Positions 7,349 through 15,174 of a DNA stretch of 34,531 bases are shown here, one piece after another. The position numbers and the translations under genes were made by a program. How positions within the stretch are numbered: the stretch's first letter is position 1; every line of letters starts with the position of its first letter. The DNA is from Oscillospiraceae bacterium. GTDB lineage: Bacteria > Bacillota > Clostridia > UBA1381. The stretch is from positions 1-34,531 of the forward strand of contig JAFLUB010000031.1 of assembly GCA_022509025.1 (NCBI GenBank). Direction: 5' to 3'. Under the pieces are notes generated by a model. That model saw nothing but the letters and a program-made list of their open reading frames with translations. It was not told the origin of the DNA and searched no databases.

Positions 7349-7588
7349 TTAATCACCATAGCCTTTCCGCCCACAAATAGTAATAAAAAATCATTAACGC
7401 ACTTATCATGGGCGGATAAGACGTTAAATGGTGATTATGCCCATGTGCGTTTTTCGAAGCCTGCGAGAAAAAACTCGCACGGGCAATTAAATCTGATTAA
7501 CGTGATTGTGAAACAACAAGGTTCCGGGGTACCCGCCCGCAATTTATTGCGCCGGCGGGTCGGGTTCTTCTTTTTCACGTTAATCTCC
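7349..7588 (-). repeat. Family A structured element, copy 3 (upstream of argR)
   Basis: This 240-bp near-identical partner of copy 2 is placed between nadK and argR. The SD-side arm (7350-7359) and its complement (7428-7437) are both ten bases and perfect. Relative to copy 2 the inner stem reads GTGGGCGGA against TCCGCCCAT, restoring a pair that is mismatched in copy 2. The 47-codon GTG frame (7578 down to 7435) is kept open with one amino-acid change. Confidence 0.88.
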
Positions 7589-7602
7589 ATTCTTCGGGCT
7601 AT

Positions 7603-8448
7603 TTACGAAAGTTTCTTTATAAGCGTATCATAAAAAGATTGATCAGCAATCTTTACAAGTTCAAAATCATATTCCGATTCGGTTATAATAACCTCGTCCG
7701 TATCCCTTATGTATCCCTGCACATCTCCGTCCGCGGTTACAACTGCGTCTTTTGCGCCATAATCACAATCAAGCTTAATTTTCATAACCTTATCTGATGA
7801 CAAAACAGCGCTTCTTGCTGAAAGAGTATGCGCGCAGATAGGCGTTGCGACAAGCAGCCGCATGCTCGGGTCCACCACGGGACCGCCCGCTGAAATAGAA
7901 TACCCTGTCGAGCCTGTCGGCGTGGCGATTATAAGCCCGTCCGCGTTATATCTGTTCACAGCCTCGCCGTCCGTTGACAATTCTATACAAATAAGATTCT
8001 CGCCAACTGATTTTGACACAACAATATCATTAAGGGCATGGAATGCAATCTGCACCTCATTATCTCTTCTTATCTCAGCTTTGAGCATCATTCTCTTTTC
8101 TATTCTGAAATCTTCGTTTAAGAACTTCAGAAGAGCGAACTCCATATCGTCAATCTCAATCTCAGTCATAAACCCTATCTTCCCGAGATTTATTCCCATC
8201 ACCGGGATTTTACGCTTCGCATATTCAGCGGCTCTTAAAAGTATTGTCCCGTCACCGCCGAGAACTATAGCATAATCAGCATTATCATATATTTGTGATG
8301 TGGGAACATAATTTACATTCATGCCGAGAACACTATAGCTATCCTCCATATAAATCTCTGTTTTATCTTTCAGAAACTCAATTAGACGCTTCGTGTTCAC
8401 AAGTCCGATGTCTTTACCGCTATTCGGCATTACAGCGATCTTCTTCAT
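7603..8448 (-). CDS. nadK: NAD kinase
   Basis: It phosphorylates NAD+ to NADP+ in the cytoplasm. The 281-residue length is normal. GGDGT at residues 64-68 is the nucleotide-phosphate motif, and NADGLIIATPTGSTGYSIS with AGGPVVDP is the conserved NAD-binding segment. The last third shows the beta-rich pattern of the family. The start has GGAGGTGA upstream at somewhat long spacing and its own divergent promoter shared with the RnfC-like gene. It leads the nadK-argR-recN group, a common Firmicutes arrangement. Confidence 0.95.
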   Translation of the reverse strand: MKKIAVMPNSGKDIGLVNTKRLIEFLKDKTEIYMEDSYSVLGMNVNYVPTSQIYDNADYAIVLGGDGTILLRAAEYAKRKIPVMGINLGKIGFMTEIEIDDMEFALLKFLNEDFRIEKRMMLKAEIRRDNEVQIAFHALNDIVVSKSVGENLICIELSTDGEAVNRYNADGLIIATPTGSTGYSISAGGPVVDPSMRLLVATPICAHTLSARSAVLSSDKVMKIKLDCDYGAKDAVVTADGDVQGYIRDTDEVIITESEYDFELVKIADQSFYDTLIKKLS

Positions 8449-8477
8449 TTCTCACATCACCTCCGTATTATTATTTA

Positions 8478-8506
8478 ATTTTACACTATTTTTTTCCGTT
8501 TTTCAA
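8478..8506 (-). promoter_or_regulatory. Promoter of nadK
   Basis: On the minus strand TTGAAA (8501-8506) and TAAAAT (8478-8483) are 17 bases apart, about 29 bases before the nadK start. It is back-to-back with the promoter at 8533-8561. Confidence 0.7.
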
Positions 8507-8532
8507 TATGTTTTGCCGTTAATTTTTAAAAT

Positions 8533-8561
8533 TTGCATTTTGTCAGCTTTTATGTTAAAAT
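8533..8561 (+). promoter_or_regulatory. Promoter of the RnfC-like gene
   Basis: TTGCAT (8533-8538), a 17-base spacer and TAAAAT (8556-8561) precede an AGGAG at 8581-8585 and the ATG at 8595. The short divergent region leaves little room for other control sites. Confidence 0.6.
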
Positions 8562-8594
8562 AATGGTAACAAGTATTTTAAGGAGTACGAACCA

Positions 8595-9656
8595 ATGGCA
8601 ATTTCTTTCCCGGGAGCGAAAAACTATAAAAAACACAATGGGCTTCCCGCATCAATCAACCTAAAAGAACCAATCGCATCGCCGGTATACTTTTACCCTA
8701 TTGTCCAAAATAACGGTATTACATTAACTCCTACGGTAAAAATAGGCGAACGCGTACTTTGCGGTCAGAAAATAGCCGACCTGGACAATTTTACGGCAAT
8801 ACCGGCAATATCGAGTGTATCGGGTAAAGTAACCTCAATTACGGAAAACATGATTGTCGTGGAAAATGATATGCTGTATGACAAATATCCCGTAACACCT
8901 ACCACAAAATCTGAGGATGAGCTTACTATGCGTGAAAAACTGTGGATTATGCGTGAAAGCGGAGTATATGACATCAGAACAGGTACGCCCGCGCATATTA
9001 TTTTGAGTGAAAAAAAGACGCCGGAATATGCTATTGTATGCTGTTTCGACAGCGATCCATACGTTTCATCACCTCAGGCTGCCGCAGCGGATAACGCCGA
9101 AAAAATCCTTTATGGACTCCACATAGTGATGGATATACTCGGCACAAAAAAGGCAATAGTCGCCGTACAGAACGATTCAAAAAAAACTTATTATGATTTT
9201 AAATATCACCTTCGCTACAACACAGATATAAGCCTTTACTGTCTTAAGGCGCGTTTTCCTCAAAGCCACGATGATATTCTTATAAAAACGCTTACCGGAA
9301 AATCATACGTTAAAGCCATAGTATTTTCTTCTGAAACACTATGCAATATAGCTGACGCAATCCGAGAAGGAAAACCGGTTACAAATAAAATTGTCACCGT
9401 ATCCGGAGATGATATTCTTGCTCCTGATAATTTCCGTGTACTGTTAGGAGCACCCGTTTCATCACTGCTCGAACATGCCGGATACTCTGAGGCACGGCTT
9501 ATTTTTACCGGAGGCATAACGACAGGCAAAAGAATTACGGACTTGGATACTCCCGTAACCGCATGCACAAATTCATTGATTGCGTTTAACGATGGTAAAA
9601 ATATTCCGAGATACAGGAAAAAATATATGAAAAAACACACAAAAAACACAGTATAA
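8595..9656 (+). CDS. RnfC-like SLBB protein lacking the iron-sulfur domain
   Basis: The N-terminus matches RnfC, the peripheral subunit of the Rnf ferredoxin:NAD+ oxidoreductase: FPGAKNYKKHNGLPA, a barrel-sandwich-like early segment, and a Complex I 51-kDa-like middle. Typical RnfC continues with a glycine-rich FMN/NADH motif, an ECEPY loop and two CxxCxxC clusters. Here the glycine-rich motif is degraded to ESGVYDIRTGTPAHI, the loop reads FDSDPYVSS, and the 353-residue protein ends in a basic tail before any cysteine cluster. No other rnf gene is nearby. It is therefore an RnfC relative probably without electron transfer through clusters. A binding or regulatory role is possible but unproven. 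A divergent promoter and a strong terminator make it monocistronic. Confidence 0.6.
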   Translation: MAISFPGAKNYKKHNGLPASINLKEPIASPVYFYPIVQNNGITLTPTVKIGERVLCGQKIADLDNFTAIPAISSVSGKVTSITENMIVVENDMLYDKYPVTPTTKSEDELTMREKLWIMRESGVYDIRTGTPAHIILSEKKTPEYAIVCCFDSDPYVSSPQAAAADNAEKILYGLHIVMDILGTKKAIVAVQNDSKKTYYDFKYHLRYNTDISLYCLKARFPQSHDDILIKTLTGKSYVKAIVFSSETLCNIADAIREGKPVTNKIVTVSGDDILAPDNFRVLLGAPVSSLLEHAGYSEARLIFTGGITTGKRITDLDTPVTACTNSLIAFNDGKNIPRYRKKYMKKHTKNTV

Positions 9657-9666
9657 ATGATAAAAG

Positions 9667-9712
9667 CTCTTGAAATCCGGCTTAAAAAGCTCAGTTTCAA
9701 GAGTTTTTTTTT
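9667..9712 (+). terminator. Intrinsic terminator of the RnfC-like gene
   Basis: CTCTTGAAA (9667-9675) pairs perfectly with TTTCAAGAG (9695-9703) and is followed by a run of nine T, ten bases after the stop codon. Confidence 0.9.
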
Positions 9713-9757
9713 GCTTTTTGGGAGTCTTGTCACAGTCCCTCATTCGTTTTTCACAAC

Positions 9758-9807
9758 AATAAGCCTTATCGTAACTACGTATCCCTACTATAAGCTTATT
9801 TTTTTAA
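9758..9807 (+). terminator. Second hairpin with T-run between convergent genes
   Basis: AATAAGCCTTAT (9758-9769) pairs with ATAAGCTTATT (9790-9800), leaving one bulged base, and on the plus strand runs into seven or more T. It is a backup plus-strand terminator. Its right arm overlaps the stop codon of the minus-strand phospholipase C-like gene, and on that strand no T-run follows. Confidence 0.5.
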
Positions 9808-10470
9808 AATACAGGCTAATTTTTTAAAGTCATTTTCAATAATCATATTCAGCAATTCATACGCACAATCCACGAAATTCTGCATTTCCTCTGGCTTTGT
9901 GTATATATATTCCCTTTTCTCAACAGCGGGATACTGTTCATAATAATCCGCTATAAATTTAATCTGCTTGGTAAGCTGACCCTTTTCATAATAAGGAAGA
10001 TAGTCCTTAACCTTACCGGCGTTCTTTATTATGTTATACGCCTTTCGGTCACTCAACCTTCTAAGATACTCCACATCTATATCATTCCAGTCTTTCTTTA
10101 TAACCTTCAGAAATTCCGGGTTCTTTTTATATTCTTCCGCGTATTTCACACGCGTCGGCGCATACATCGTTGCAGACCACATTATATCAGTCATAAGATG
10201 TATGTAATAGCCAAGATAAAACCAGTAATCGTCATTTCTTTCGCCGGTCAGATACGTGCTGTAAAATCCCTTATATCTGCAGTCACGCTTCGTTCCGCTC
10301 GGCGACCAGTGTGTAACCACTGGCGGAGGATTGAATTCCCCTACGCTGTCCTTCTTACCATAGCCGCAATCAGGCGCAACAGAGCCTATTACAAATTCTC
10401 TCCAGTGACTTTCATCAAGTTTATCCATAAATTTTCTTGCCAGGCGCAAGTGCACTCCCCAAGTTGCCAT
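9796..10470 (-). CDS. Zinc-dependent phospholipase C-like protein
   Basis: This 224-residue protein resembles the zinc-dependent phospholipase C fold that is widespread in Firmicutes as an uncharacterised cytoplasmic family. It begins MATWGVHLRLARKF, with a Trp-Gly-x-His arrangement like the N-terminal zinc site of the family, then GSVAPDCG, VTHWSP and GYYIHLMTDIMW, whose His and Asp residues match the other metal positions. There is no signal peptide, unlike the secreted clostridial toxins. ATG 10470 is preceded by GGAG. It follows three M42 peptidase genes on the same strand and ends their run. The true substrate is unknown. Confidence 0.72.
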   Translation of the reverse strand: MATWGVHLRLARKFMDKLDESHWREFVIGSVAPDCGYGKKDSVGEFNPPPVVTHWSPSGTKRDCRYKGFYSTYLTGERNDDYWFYLGYYIHLMTDIMWSATMYAPTRVKYAEEYKKNPEFLKVIKKDWNDIDVEYLRRLSDRKAYNIIKNAGKVKDYLPYYEKGQLTKQIKFIADYYEQYPAVEKREYIYTKPEEMQNFVDCAYELLNMIIENDFKKLACILKK

Positions 10471-10547
10471 ATTACTCTCCATTCCGCCGCCCTAAAGCAG
10501 CACTAATTATACCGCGGAAAAGTATGCATATTATTATATGGCAACAG

Positions 10548-11537
10548 TCACCATTCTGATATTGCCAGATTATAAACAAGTTTTGCGCAGTTCTCTATAT
10601 CTCCTATGCTCACCATTTCCGAAGGCGAATGAATATATCGTGTAGGTACTGATATTCCGCCTGTTTTTACTCCCGCCCTTGAAAGATGTATTGCTCCCGC
10701 GTCAGTGCCTCCATCTGTCATTATTTCAAGCTGATACGGTATTTTATTTTCCTTCGCCGTTTCTATCATTTTCACGCGCACATCAGGGTCACAGATTACA
10801 GATCTGTCCATTACCTTGATTGCCGCGCCTTTGCCCATTTCCACCGCCATTGCCGGCGCATCAGGCGTATCGCCCGTGTCAGTAACGTCAACCGCTACGG
10901 CAATATCAGGATTTATCGAAAATGCGGCTGTCTTAGCACCGCGCAGTCCTACCTCTTCCTGTACTGTGAATACAAAGTACAAGTCATTTTCATTGTCCTT
11001 TATCTCGCTCAGCGCTTTAATTATTATAGCACACCCCGCGCGATTGTCAAGCGCTTTCGAAATAACTATGTCGTTATTTTCACTAAAACCGCCCTCAAAC
11101 ACCGCCGCGTCACCAATATTAACCTTTTTTTCCGCCTCTGATTTGTCCTTTTCTCCTATATCTATAAAAAGCTTGTCCAATGCCGGCTTATCTTTAAACG
11201 CTTCCTCCTGCGCTCCTATAACTCCCTCAGTGCCGTTTAAAAAGCGTACGCGAAGATTTACAAGATTGCGAACATTCAGCCCGCCGAGCGCGGAAAAACG
11301 TATAAAACCCTTATCGTCAATTGATTTTACTATTATACCTATCTCGTCCATATGCGCGGCAAACATTATTTTCTTGCCTTTTCCCTTTTTATGCGCAATT
11401 ATATTGCCCATAGCGTCAACAGTAACGTCATCGCAGTATGGTGAAACCTCTGACGAAATAAAAGAACGTATATCACTTTCATTTCCCGAAGGGCTGTTTA
11501 CTTGTGTCAGTTCTTCTAATAACTTTAAGATATTCAT
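10548..11537 (-). CDS. M42-family aminopeptidase (FrvX/YsdC-like), intact active site
   Basis: M42 enzymes are cytoplasmic two-metal aminopeptidases that form large tetrahedral 12-mers and trim peptides. All expected residues are present: AHMDEIG (His62, Asp64), KALDNRAGC (Asp164), TVQEEVG (Glu194 catalytic base, Glu195 ligand), AVDVTDTGD (Asp217) and the C-terminal TRYIHSP histidine. The 329-residue start at 11537 has GGAG eight bases upstream; a longer frame starting at 11615 would be translated through a family B palindrome and is rejected. It is third of three tandem M42 genes. Confidence 0.9.
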   Translation of the reverse strand: MNILKLLEELTQVNSPSGNESDIRSFISSEVSPYCDDVTVDAMGNIIAHKKGKGKKIMFAAHMDEIGIIVKSIDDKGFIRFSALGGLNVRNLVNLRVRFLNGTEGVIGAQEEAFKDKPALDKLFIDIGEKDKSEAEKKVNIGDAAVFEGGFSENNDIVISKALDNRAGCAIIIKALSEIKDNENDLYFVFTVQEEVGLRGAKTAAFSINPDIAVAVDVTDTGDTPDAPAMAVEMGKGAAIKVMDRSVICDPDVRVKMIETAKENKIPYQLEIMTDGGTDAGAIHLSRAGVKTGGISVPTRYIHSPSEMVSIGDIENCAKLVYNLAISEW

Positions 11538-11553
11538 ATTTATTCTCCATTCC

Positions 11554-11703
11554 ATAACGCAAAAAGAGCTGGTCGCAAATTTCATTTGCTGCTCGCCCGT
11601 GCAACCGGGAAGCAAGCATGCCGCCCTTTTGAGGAACGCCGACGTATGCTGATACTTTAAGTTCCGAAAAAGGGTGAGATGCGCCGCCTATCTTTTACGT
11701 TAT
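11554..11703 (-). repeat. Family B mosaic palindrome, copy 2 (between M42 genes)
   Basis: The arms ATAACGCAAAAAGA (11554-11567) and TCTTTTACGTTAT (11691-11703) are complementary and cover the end and stop of the upstream M42 gene. Inside are module X (11633-11665) and module Y (11568-11609). Module Y contains a GCAAAT/ATTTGC hairpin and GCTCGCCC with CCGGG; it recurs inverted in copy 3. This 150-bp composite separates the pseudo-enzyme gene from the intact peptidase gene downstream. Confidence 0.75.
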
Positions 11704-12714
11704 ATCTCCGATTTTATTTAAATATAATCTTATATATTCAGTAGTCTCAGCTATGTCGCCAAGAGCCATAATCGACACAGGCGAATGCGAATATCGGCAT
11801 GGAATCGCCGCGCTCAGAATACGTGTTCCGTCCGCGCCGGTCTGCATCGCTCCTCCGTCCGACGAAAAAGGCACAAGTACTTTCTTCTGAAAACGTATGC
11901 CGTGTCTTTGGGCTTCTTCCGTCATAGCGTCCGTAAGATTTTTATCGGCTATAAGCGCCCTGTCCATATAGCTTATTATCACGCCGTCAGATACAGAACA
12001 CCCGCTGTTATCGTCCTTACAGCCGTACATATCTGTCGTGTCCGCGCTCCATACCGTCAGGCAAACGTCCGGATTTATCCTGTGCGAAACGATATAAGCG
12101 CCGCGCGCTCCGACCTCATGCTGAGTAAGAAAACACGCGTACACGTCATTCTTATATTCACCCTTAAACGCTTCTATGAGCGCCATACACGGCGCGCTCC
12201 TGTCAAGCGCTTTACCTTTTACCGTATTGCCAAGCGTTTCAAACTCGGTGTCAAAGGTCACATAATCTCCTTTTTTTACGCGTTTCCCGGCTGTCTCCCT
12301 GCTTGTCTCGCCTATATCTATAAAAAGCTTATCAGGCTTTACCACATTCTTTCTTTCGTCCCGCGTCTGCAAATGTATTGCTTTCATACCGATAATGCCC
12401 TTGACACCGGAATTTCCTACCAGTACCTTTTTCGATACAAGCTTGCGCGGATCAATCTTTCCTACCAATTTGAATTTCAGATAGCCTTTATCGGTAATTT
12501 CGCTTACTATAAGTCCCGGTTCATCCATGTTTGCCGTTACAGCAATTTTCTTTTCCGGATTTAATCCCTTTTTCAGCGCGATTATATTACCCATAGTGTC
12601 AACAGTCACTTCATCAGCAATGTCCTTTATTTCTTCAAGTATTATATCGCGTATATCCTGCTCATTACCGCTTACAGCATTTATTTGGGATAGTTTTTTC
12701 AGAAGCTCAGCCAT
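11695..12714 (-). CDS. M42-family protein with degraded active site (pseudo-peptidase)
   Basis: This 339-residue M42 homologue keeps the full fold but has lost key residues. The AHMDE motif reads TANMDE (Asn62 for the metal-binding His). The EEVG pair reads QHEVG (His199 for the catalytic Glu, Glu200 kept). The VDVT ligand reads VWSA (Trp222 for Asp). Asp64, Asp171 and the CRYSHSP histidine remain. It is the middle of three M42 genes and its start overlaps the upstream one by 16 bases. The reading frame is intact and well conserved, so this is not decay by frameshift. It may join hetero-oligomers with its neighbours, as mixed M42 assemblies are known in archaea. That is an inference. Confidence 0.85.
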   Translation of the reverse strand: MAELLKKLSQINAVSGNEQDIRDIILEEIKDIADEVTVDTMGNIIALKKGLNPEKKIAVTANMDEPGLIVSEITDKGYLKFKLVGKIDPRKLVSKKVLVGNSGVKGIIGMKAIHLQTRDERKNVVKPDKLFIDIGETSRETAGKRVKKGDYVTFDTEFETLGNTVKGKALDRSAPCMALIEAFKGEYKNDVYACFLTQHEVGARGAYIVSHRINPDVCLTVWSADTTDMYGCKDDNSGCSVSDGVIISYMDRALIADKNLTDAMTEEAQRHGIRFQKKVLVPFSSDGGAMQTGADGTRILSAAIPCRYSHSPVSIMALGDIAETTEYIRLYLNKIGDIT

Positions 12715-13727
12715 TCTAAATCACCCTTTTGTTCTTTGATAAATTCAGTCAGCAGACTGACTGTTGCCTTAACGTCCCTAACGTCAAGCGTCTCTACGGA
12801 AGTATGCATATACTTGAGCGGCATTGATAGAAGCGATGTCGGAATACCATCCCTGGCGGTCTGTATTTCCCATGCATCAGTACCGGTATCTCCGCCGTCA
12901 ACCTCTGTATCCGCTTTTATATTATGTCTTTTAGCCGTGTCAATCAACGCATCTGTAAGGCGCGGATGAAGATTAGGTCCCACAGAAATAACCGTTCCGA
13001 TACCGGTTTCAAATGCATTGTCACTATTATCGGGCGTTATACCGTGGCATACGTCTATTGCAACGGCTATATCAGGATTTATCCCGTAAGCCGCTGTTTT
13101 TGCACCGCGGCAGCCGACCTCCTCCTGCACCGTTGCCACAGCGCATACATCAACCTTAAGTTCAGCGCCGGATATATTTTTCAAAACAGTAATTATTGCC
13201 GCAACACTCGCTCTGTCGTCCAGCGACTTACCGCTGAACTGATTTTTGCCGAGTTCTCCCAATGACTTTGAGAGTGTTATGCTGTCACCAACGGATACCT
13301 TTTCTTTAACCGTCCGCGCGTCAAGACCGGTATCTACCGCCATATCTTTTATCTTTGCCGTTTTGCCATCTTCAAGAAGATGCTCGCTTTTTATACCGAT
13401 AACACCCCACAGGTCTTGTTTACCATGCACTGTAACCTCCGCTGACGGAAGAGTTCTTTCATCAACTCCGCCTACGCAGGCAAACGTCAGAAATCCTTCG
13501 TCTGTTACGGATGTTACCATAAGTCCTATTTCATCACAATGCGCTTCAATCATAATCACAGGCGCATTTTTTATTCCGCAGCGTTTAAAGGCTATAACAT
13601 TTCCGAGTGCGTCTACTCTTACATCATCACAGTATGGAGAGAACAATTCGCTTATCTTTTCGGTAAGCGAATATTCCCTTCCCGACACGCCGCGCATATT
13701 ACTAAGTTCATTTATCAGTTTTTTCAT
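12699..13727 (-). CDS. M42-family aminopeptidase, intact active site
   Basis: This 342-residue paralogue of the two following genes has complete catalytic residues: EAHCDEIG (His63, Asp65), KSLDDRASV, TVQEEVGCRG, AIDVCHG and the LKYMHTS histidine. The gene starts two bases after the murD stop, so the pair is tightly coupled. No strong ribosome-binding site is visible, which fits reinitiation after murD. A preference for acidic or other N-terminal residues cannot be told from the sequence. Confidence 0.9.
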   Translation of the reverse strand: MKKLINELSNMRGVSGREYSLTEKISELFSPYCDDVRVDALGNVIAFKRCGIKNAPVIMIEAHCDEIGLMVTSVTDEGFLTFACVGGVDERTLPSAEVTVHGKQDLWGVIGIKSEHLLEDGKTAKIKDMAVDTGLDARTVKEKVSVGDSITLSKSLGELGKNQFSGKSLDDRASVAAIITVLKNISGAELKVDVCAVATVQEEVGCRGAKTAAYGINPDIAVAIDVCHGITPDNSDNAFETGIGTVISVGPNLHPRLTDALIDTAKRHNIKADTEVDGGDTGTDAWEIQTARDGIPTSLLSMPLKYMHTSVETLDVRDVKATVSLLTEFIKEQKGDLEWLSF

Positions 13728-13729
13728 AA

Positions 13730-15103
13730 TTACACTAACTCATTCACTATTTTTTTGAATAAATTTCCGCGTTCCTCAAAGTTTCTGAACATATCAAAGC
13801 TGGTGCTGGCTGGTGACAAAATTACAATATCATCCTTTTTCGCCCTGCTCCTTGCCGCGTTTACGGCATCTTCGTAAGTTTCGACGCGGATTACCTCTAT
13901 ATTCTTTCCTTTTCCCGTCCGGCTTATTTCCTTATCTAACGCTTCCTGTATTTTATCTGCCGTAGCGCCGATAAGAACAAGCGTTTTTACATATGACGCT
14001 AAAGACGGTCCCAAATCATCATACGGAATGCCTTTATCCTTTCCTCCGGCAATCAGAATAACCTTTTGAGGGAAAACCCGCAGAGTATTAGTTGTCCTGT
14101 TCGGACTGGAATCGATTGAACTGTTATAATATCTCACTCCGTCAACCTCTCTGACAAGTTCTATGCGGTGTTCAACACCTCCGAAGCTTTTGGCTATGTC
14201 CAGTATTGCCTCGTCGCCAACAAGCCCGTTTACGGCAGCTATGGCCGCCATATAGTTTTCCACATTATGCATACCCGGTATCTTTATATCTTTTATGTCC
14301 AGAACGCTGACATTACCGCGCTTTATAACATCTCCGTCAAGATACACATCCGCTATGCCTTCGCGAGAGAAGTATCTTATAGCGCCTTTAGCCTCACGAC
14401 CTATACCGGCTGTCACGTCATTATCGGCATTAGCGATAAGAATATTTCCCTCTTTCTGATAAAGCATAATATTTTTCTTAGCGTCTATATATTCCTGATA
14501 GTCTTTATGAACATCAAGATGGTTTGGACTTATATTGGTTATAACTGCAATTTCAGGAGATTTTCTCATTGTATGAAGCTGAAATGATGATAGTTCTAAA
14601 ATTACCCAGTCATCCTCTTTCATTTTTTCAGTATCTGTAAGAAGCGGATTTCCGATATTTCCGCCAAGCCATGTTGTATATCCGGCTTTAGTCATCATCT
14701 TGTGAATAAGAGTCGTTGTGGTTGTTTTTCCGTCACTTCCTGTCACTGCAATTATATGAGACGGACACACATCAAAGAAAACCTCCATTTCACTGGTTAC
14801 AACGCTTCCTTCTGATTTTGCTTTAAGAAGCTCCGGCACATCATATCTCATTCCTGGCGTTTTGAATATTATATCACCTGACAGATTATCAAGATAGTTT
14901 TCACCCAGATTCATTTTAACGCCCAAATCCAGCAATTCTCCGTATGTTTCGCCCAAATCCTCTGCAGTGCGTTTATCACATGCGGTGACATCTGCGCCAA
15001 GTTCCACAAGATATTTTATCAGCGGGAGATTGGATATACCTATTCCTATAACGGTAATATTCTTATTCCTTACGCTTTGTTTAAATTCTTCAAGCTTTGT
15101 CAT
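13730..15103 (-). CDS. murD: UDP-N-acetylmuramoylalanine--D-glutamate ligase
   Basis: It adds D-glutamate to UDP-MurNAc-L-Ala in peptidoglycan precursor synthesis in the cytoplasm. The 457-residue protein has an N-terminal Rossmann-like UDP-binding domain, the ATP loop TGSDGKTTTT (121-130), SPNHLDVH, GVEHRIELV and the YNSSIDSSPNRTT segment typical of clostridial MurD. ATG 15103 is preferred because GAGGAG lies eight bases upstream; an in-frame GTG three codons earlier overlaps that site. It stands apart from the usual division and cell-wall cluster and instead heads a run of peptidase genes. Confidence 0.95.
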   Translation of the reverse strand: MTKLEEFKQSVRNKNITVIGIGISNLPLIKYLVELGADVTACDKRTAEDLGETYGELLDLGVKMNLGENYLDNLSGDIIFKTPGMRYDVPELLKAKSEGSVVTSEMEVFFDVCPSHIIAVTGSDGKTTTTTLIHKMMTKAGYTTWLGGNIGNPLLTDTEKMKEDDWVILELSSFQLHTMRKSPEIAVITNISPNHLDVHKDYQEYIDAKKNIMLYQKEGNILIANADNDVTAGIGREAKGAIRYFSREGIADVYLDGDVIKRGNVSVLDIKDIKIPGMHNVENYMAAIAAVNGLVGDEAILDIAKSFGGVEHRIELVREVDGVRYYNSSIDSSPNRTTNTLRVFPQKVILIAGGKDKGIPYDDLGPSLASYVKTLVLIGATADKIQEALDKEISRTGKGKNIEVIRVETYEDAVNAARSRAKKDDIVILSPASTSFDMFRNFEERGNLFKKIVNELV

Positions 15104-15123
15104 ACTCCACACTCCTCATATAG

Positions 15124-15129
15124 ATTATA
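15124..15129 (-). promoter_or_regulatory. Possible -10 box of the murD operon
   Basis: On the minus strand TATAAT lies between the terminator of the preceding operon and the murD ribosome-binding site. No good -35 is visible at 16-18 bases, so the call rests on position and the perfect -10 only. Confidence 0.35.
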
Positions 15130-15135
15130 TACACT

Positions 15136-15163
15136 AAAAAAGGCAGGATGTACTCCTGCCTTT
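15136..15163 (-). terminator. Intrinsic terminator after ispH-rpsA
   Basis: On the minus strand GGCAGGA and TCCTGCC form a seven-base stem around GTACA, followed by six T. It lies just after the ispH-rpsA stop and ends the long uvrC-to-rpsA transcription unit. Confidence 0.92.
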
Positions 15164-15174
15164 AAAAATTACAA

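Noticed and set aside
6661-7588. Insertion sequence or MITE as full explanation of family A
   Set aside because: No transposase is in the window, there are no clean target duplications, and all four copies share orientation and exact placement relative to start codons. A mobile origin is still possible, but the sequence does not show it.
10816-11652. Long plus-strand frame of 278 residues
   Set aside because: It is antisense to an intact M42 peptidase gene with complete catalytic motifs and shows no family features of its own.
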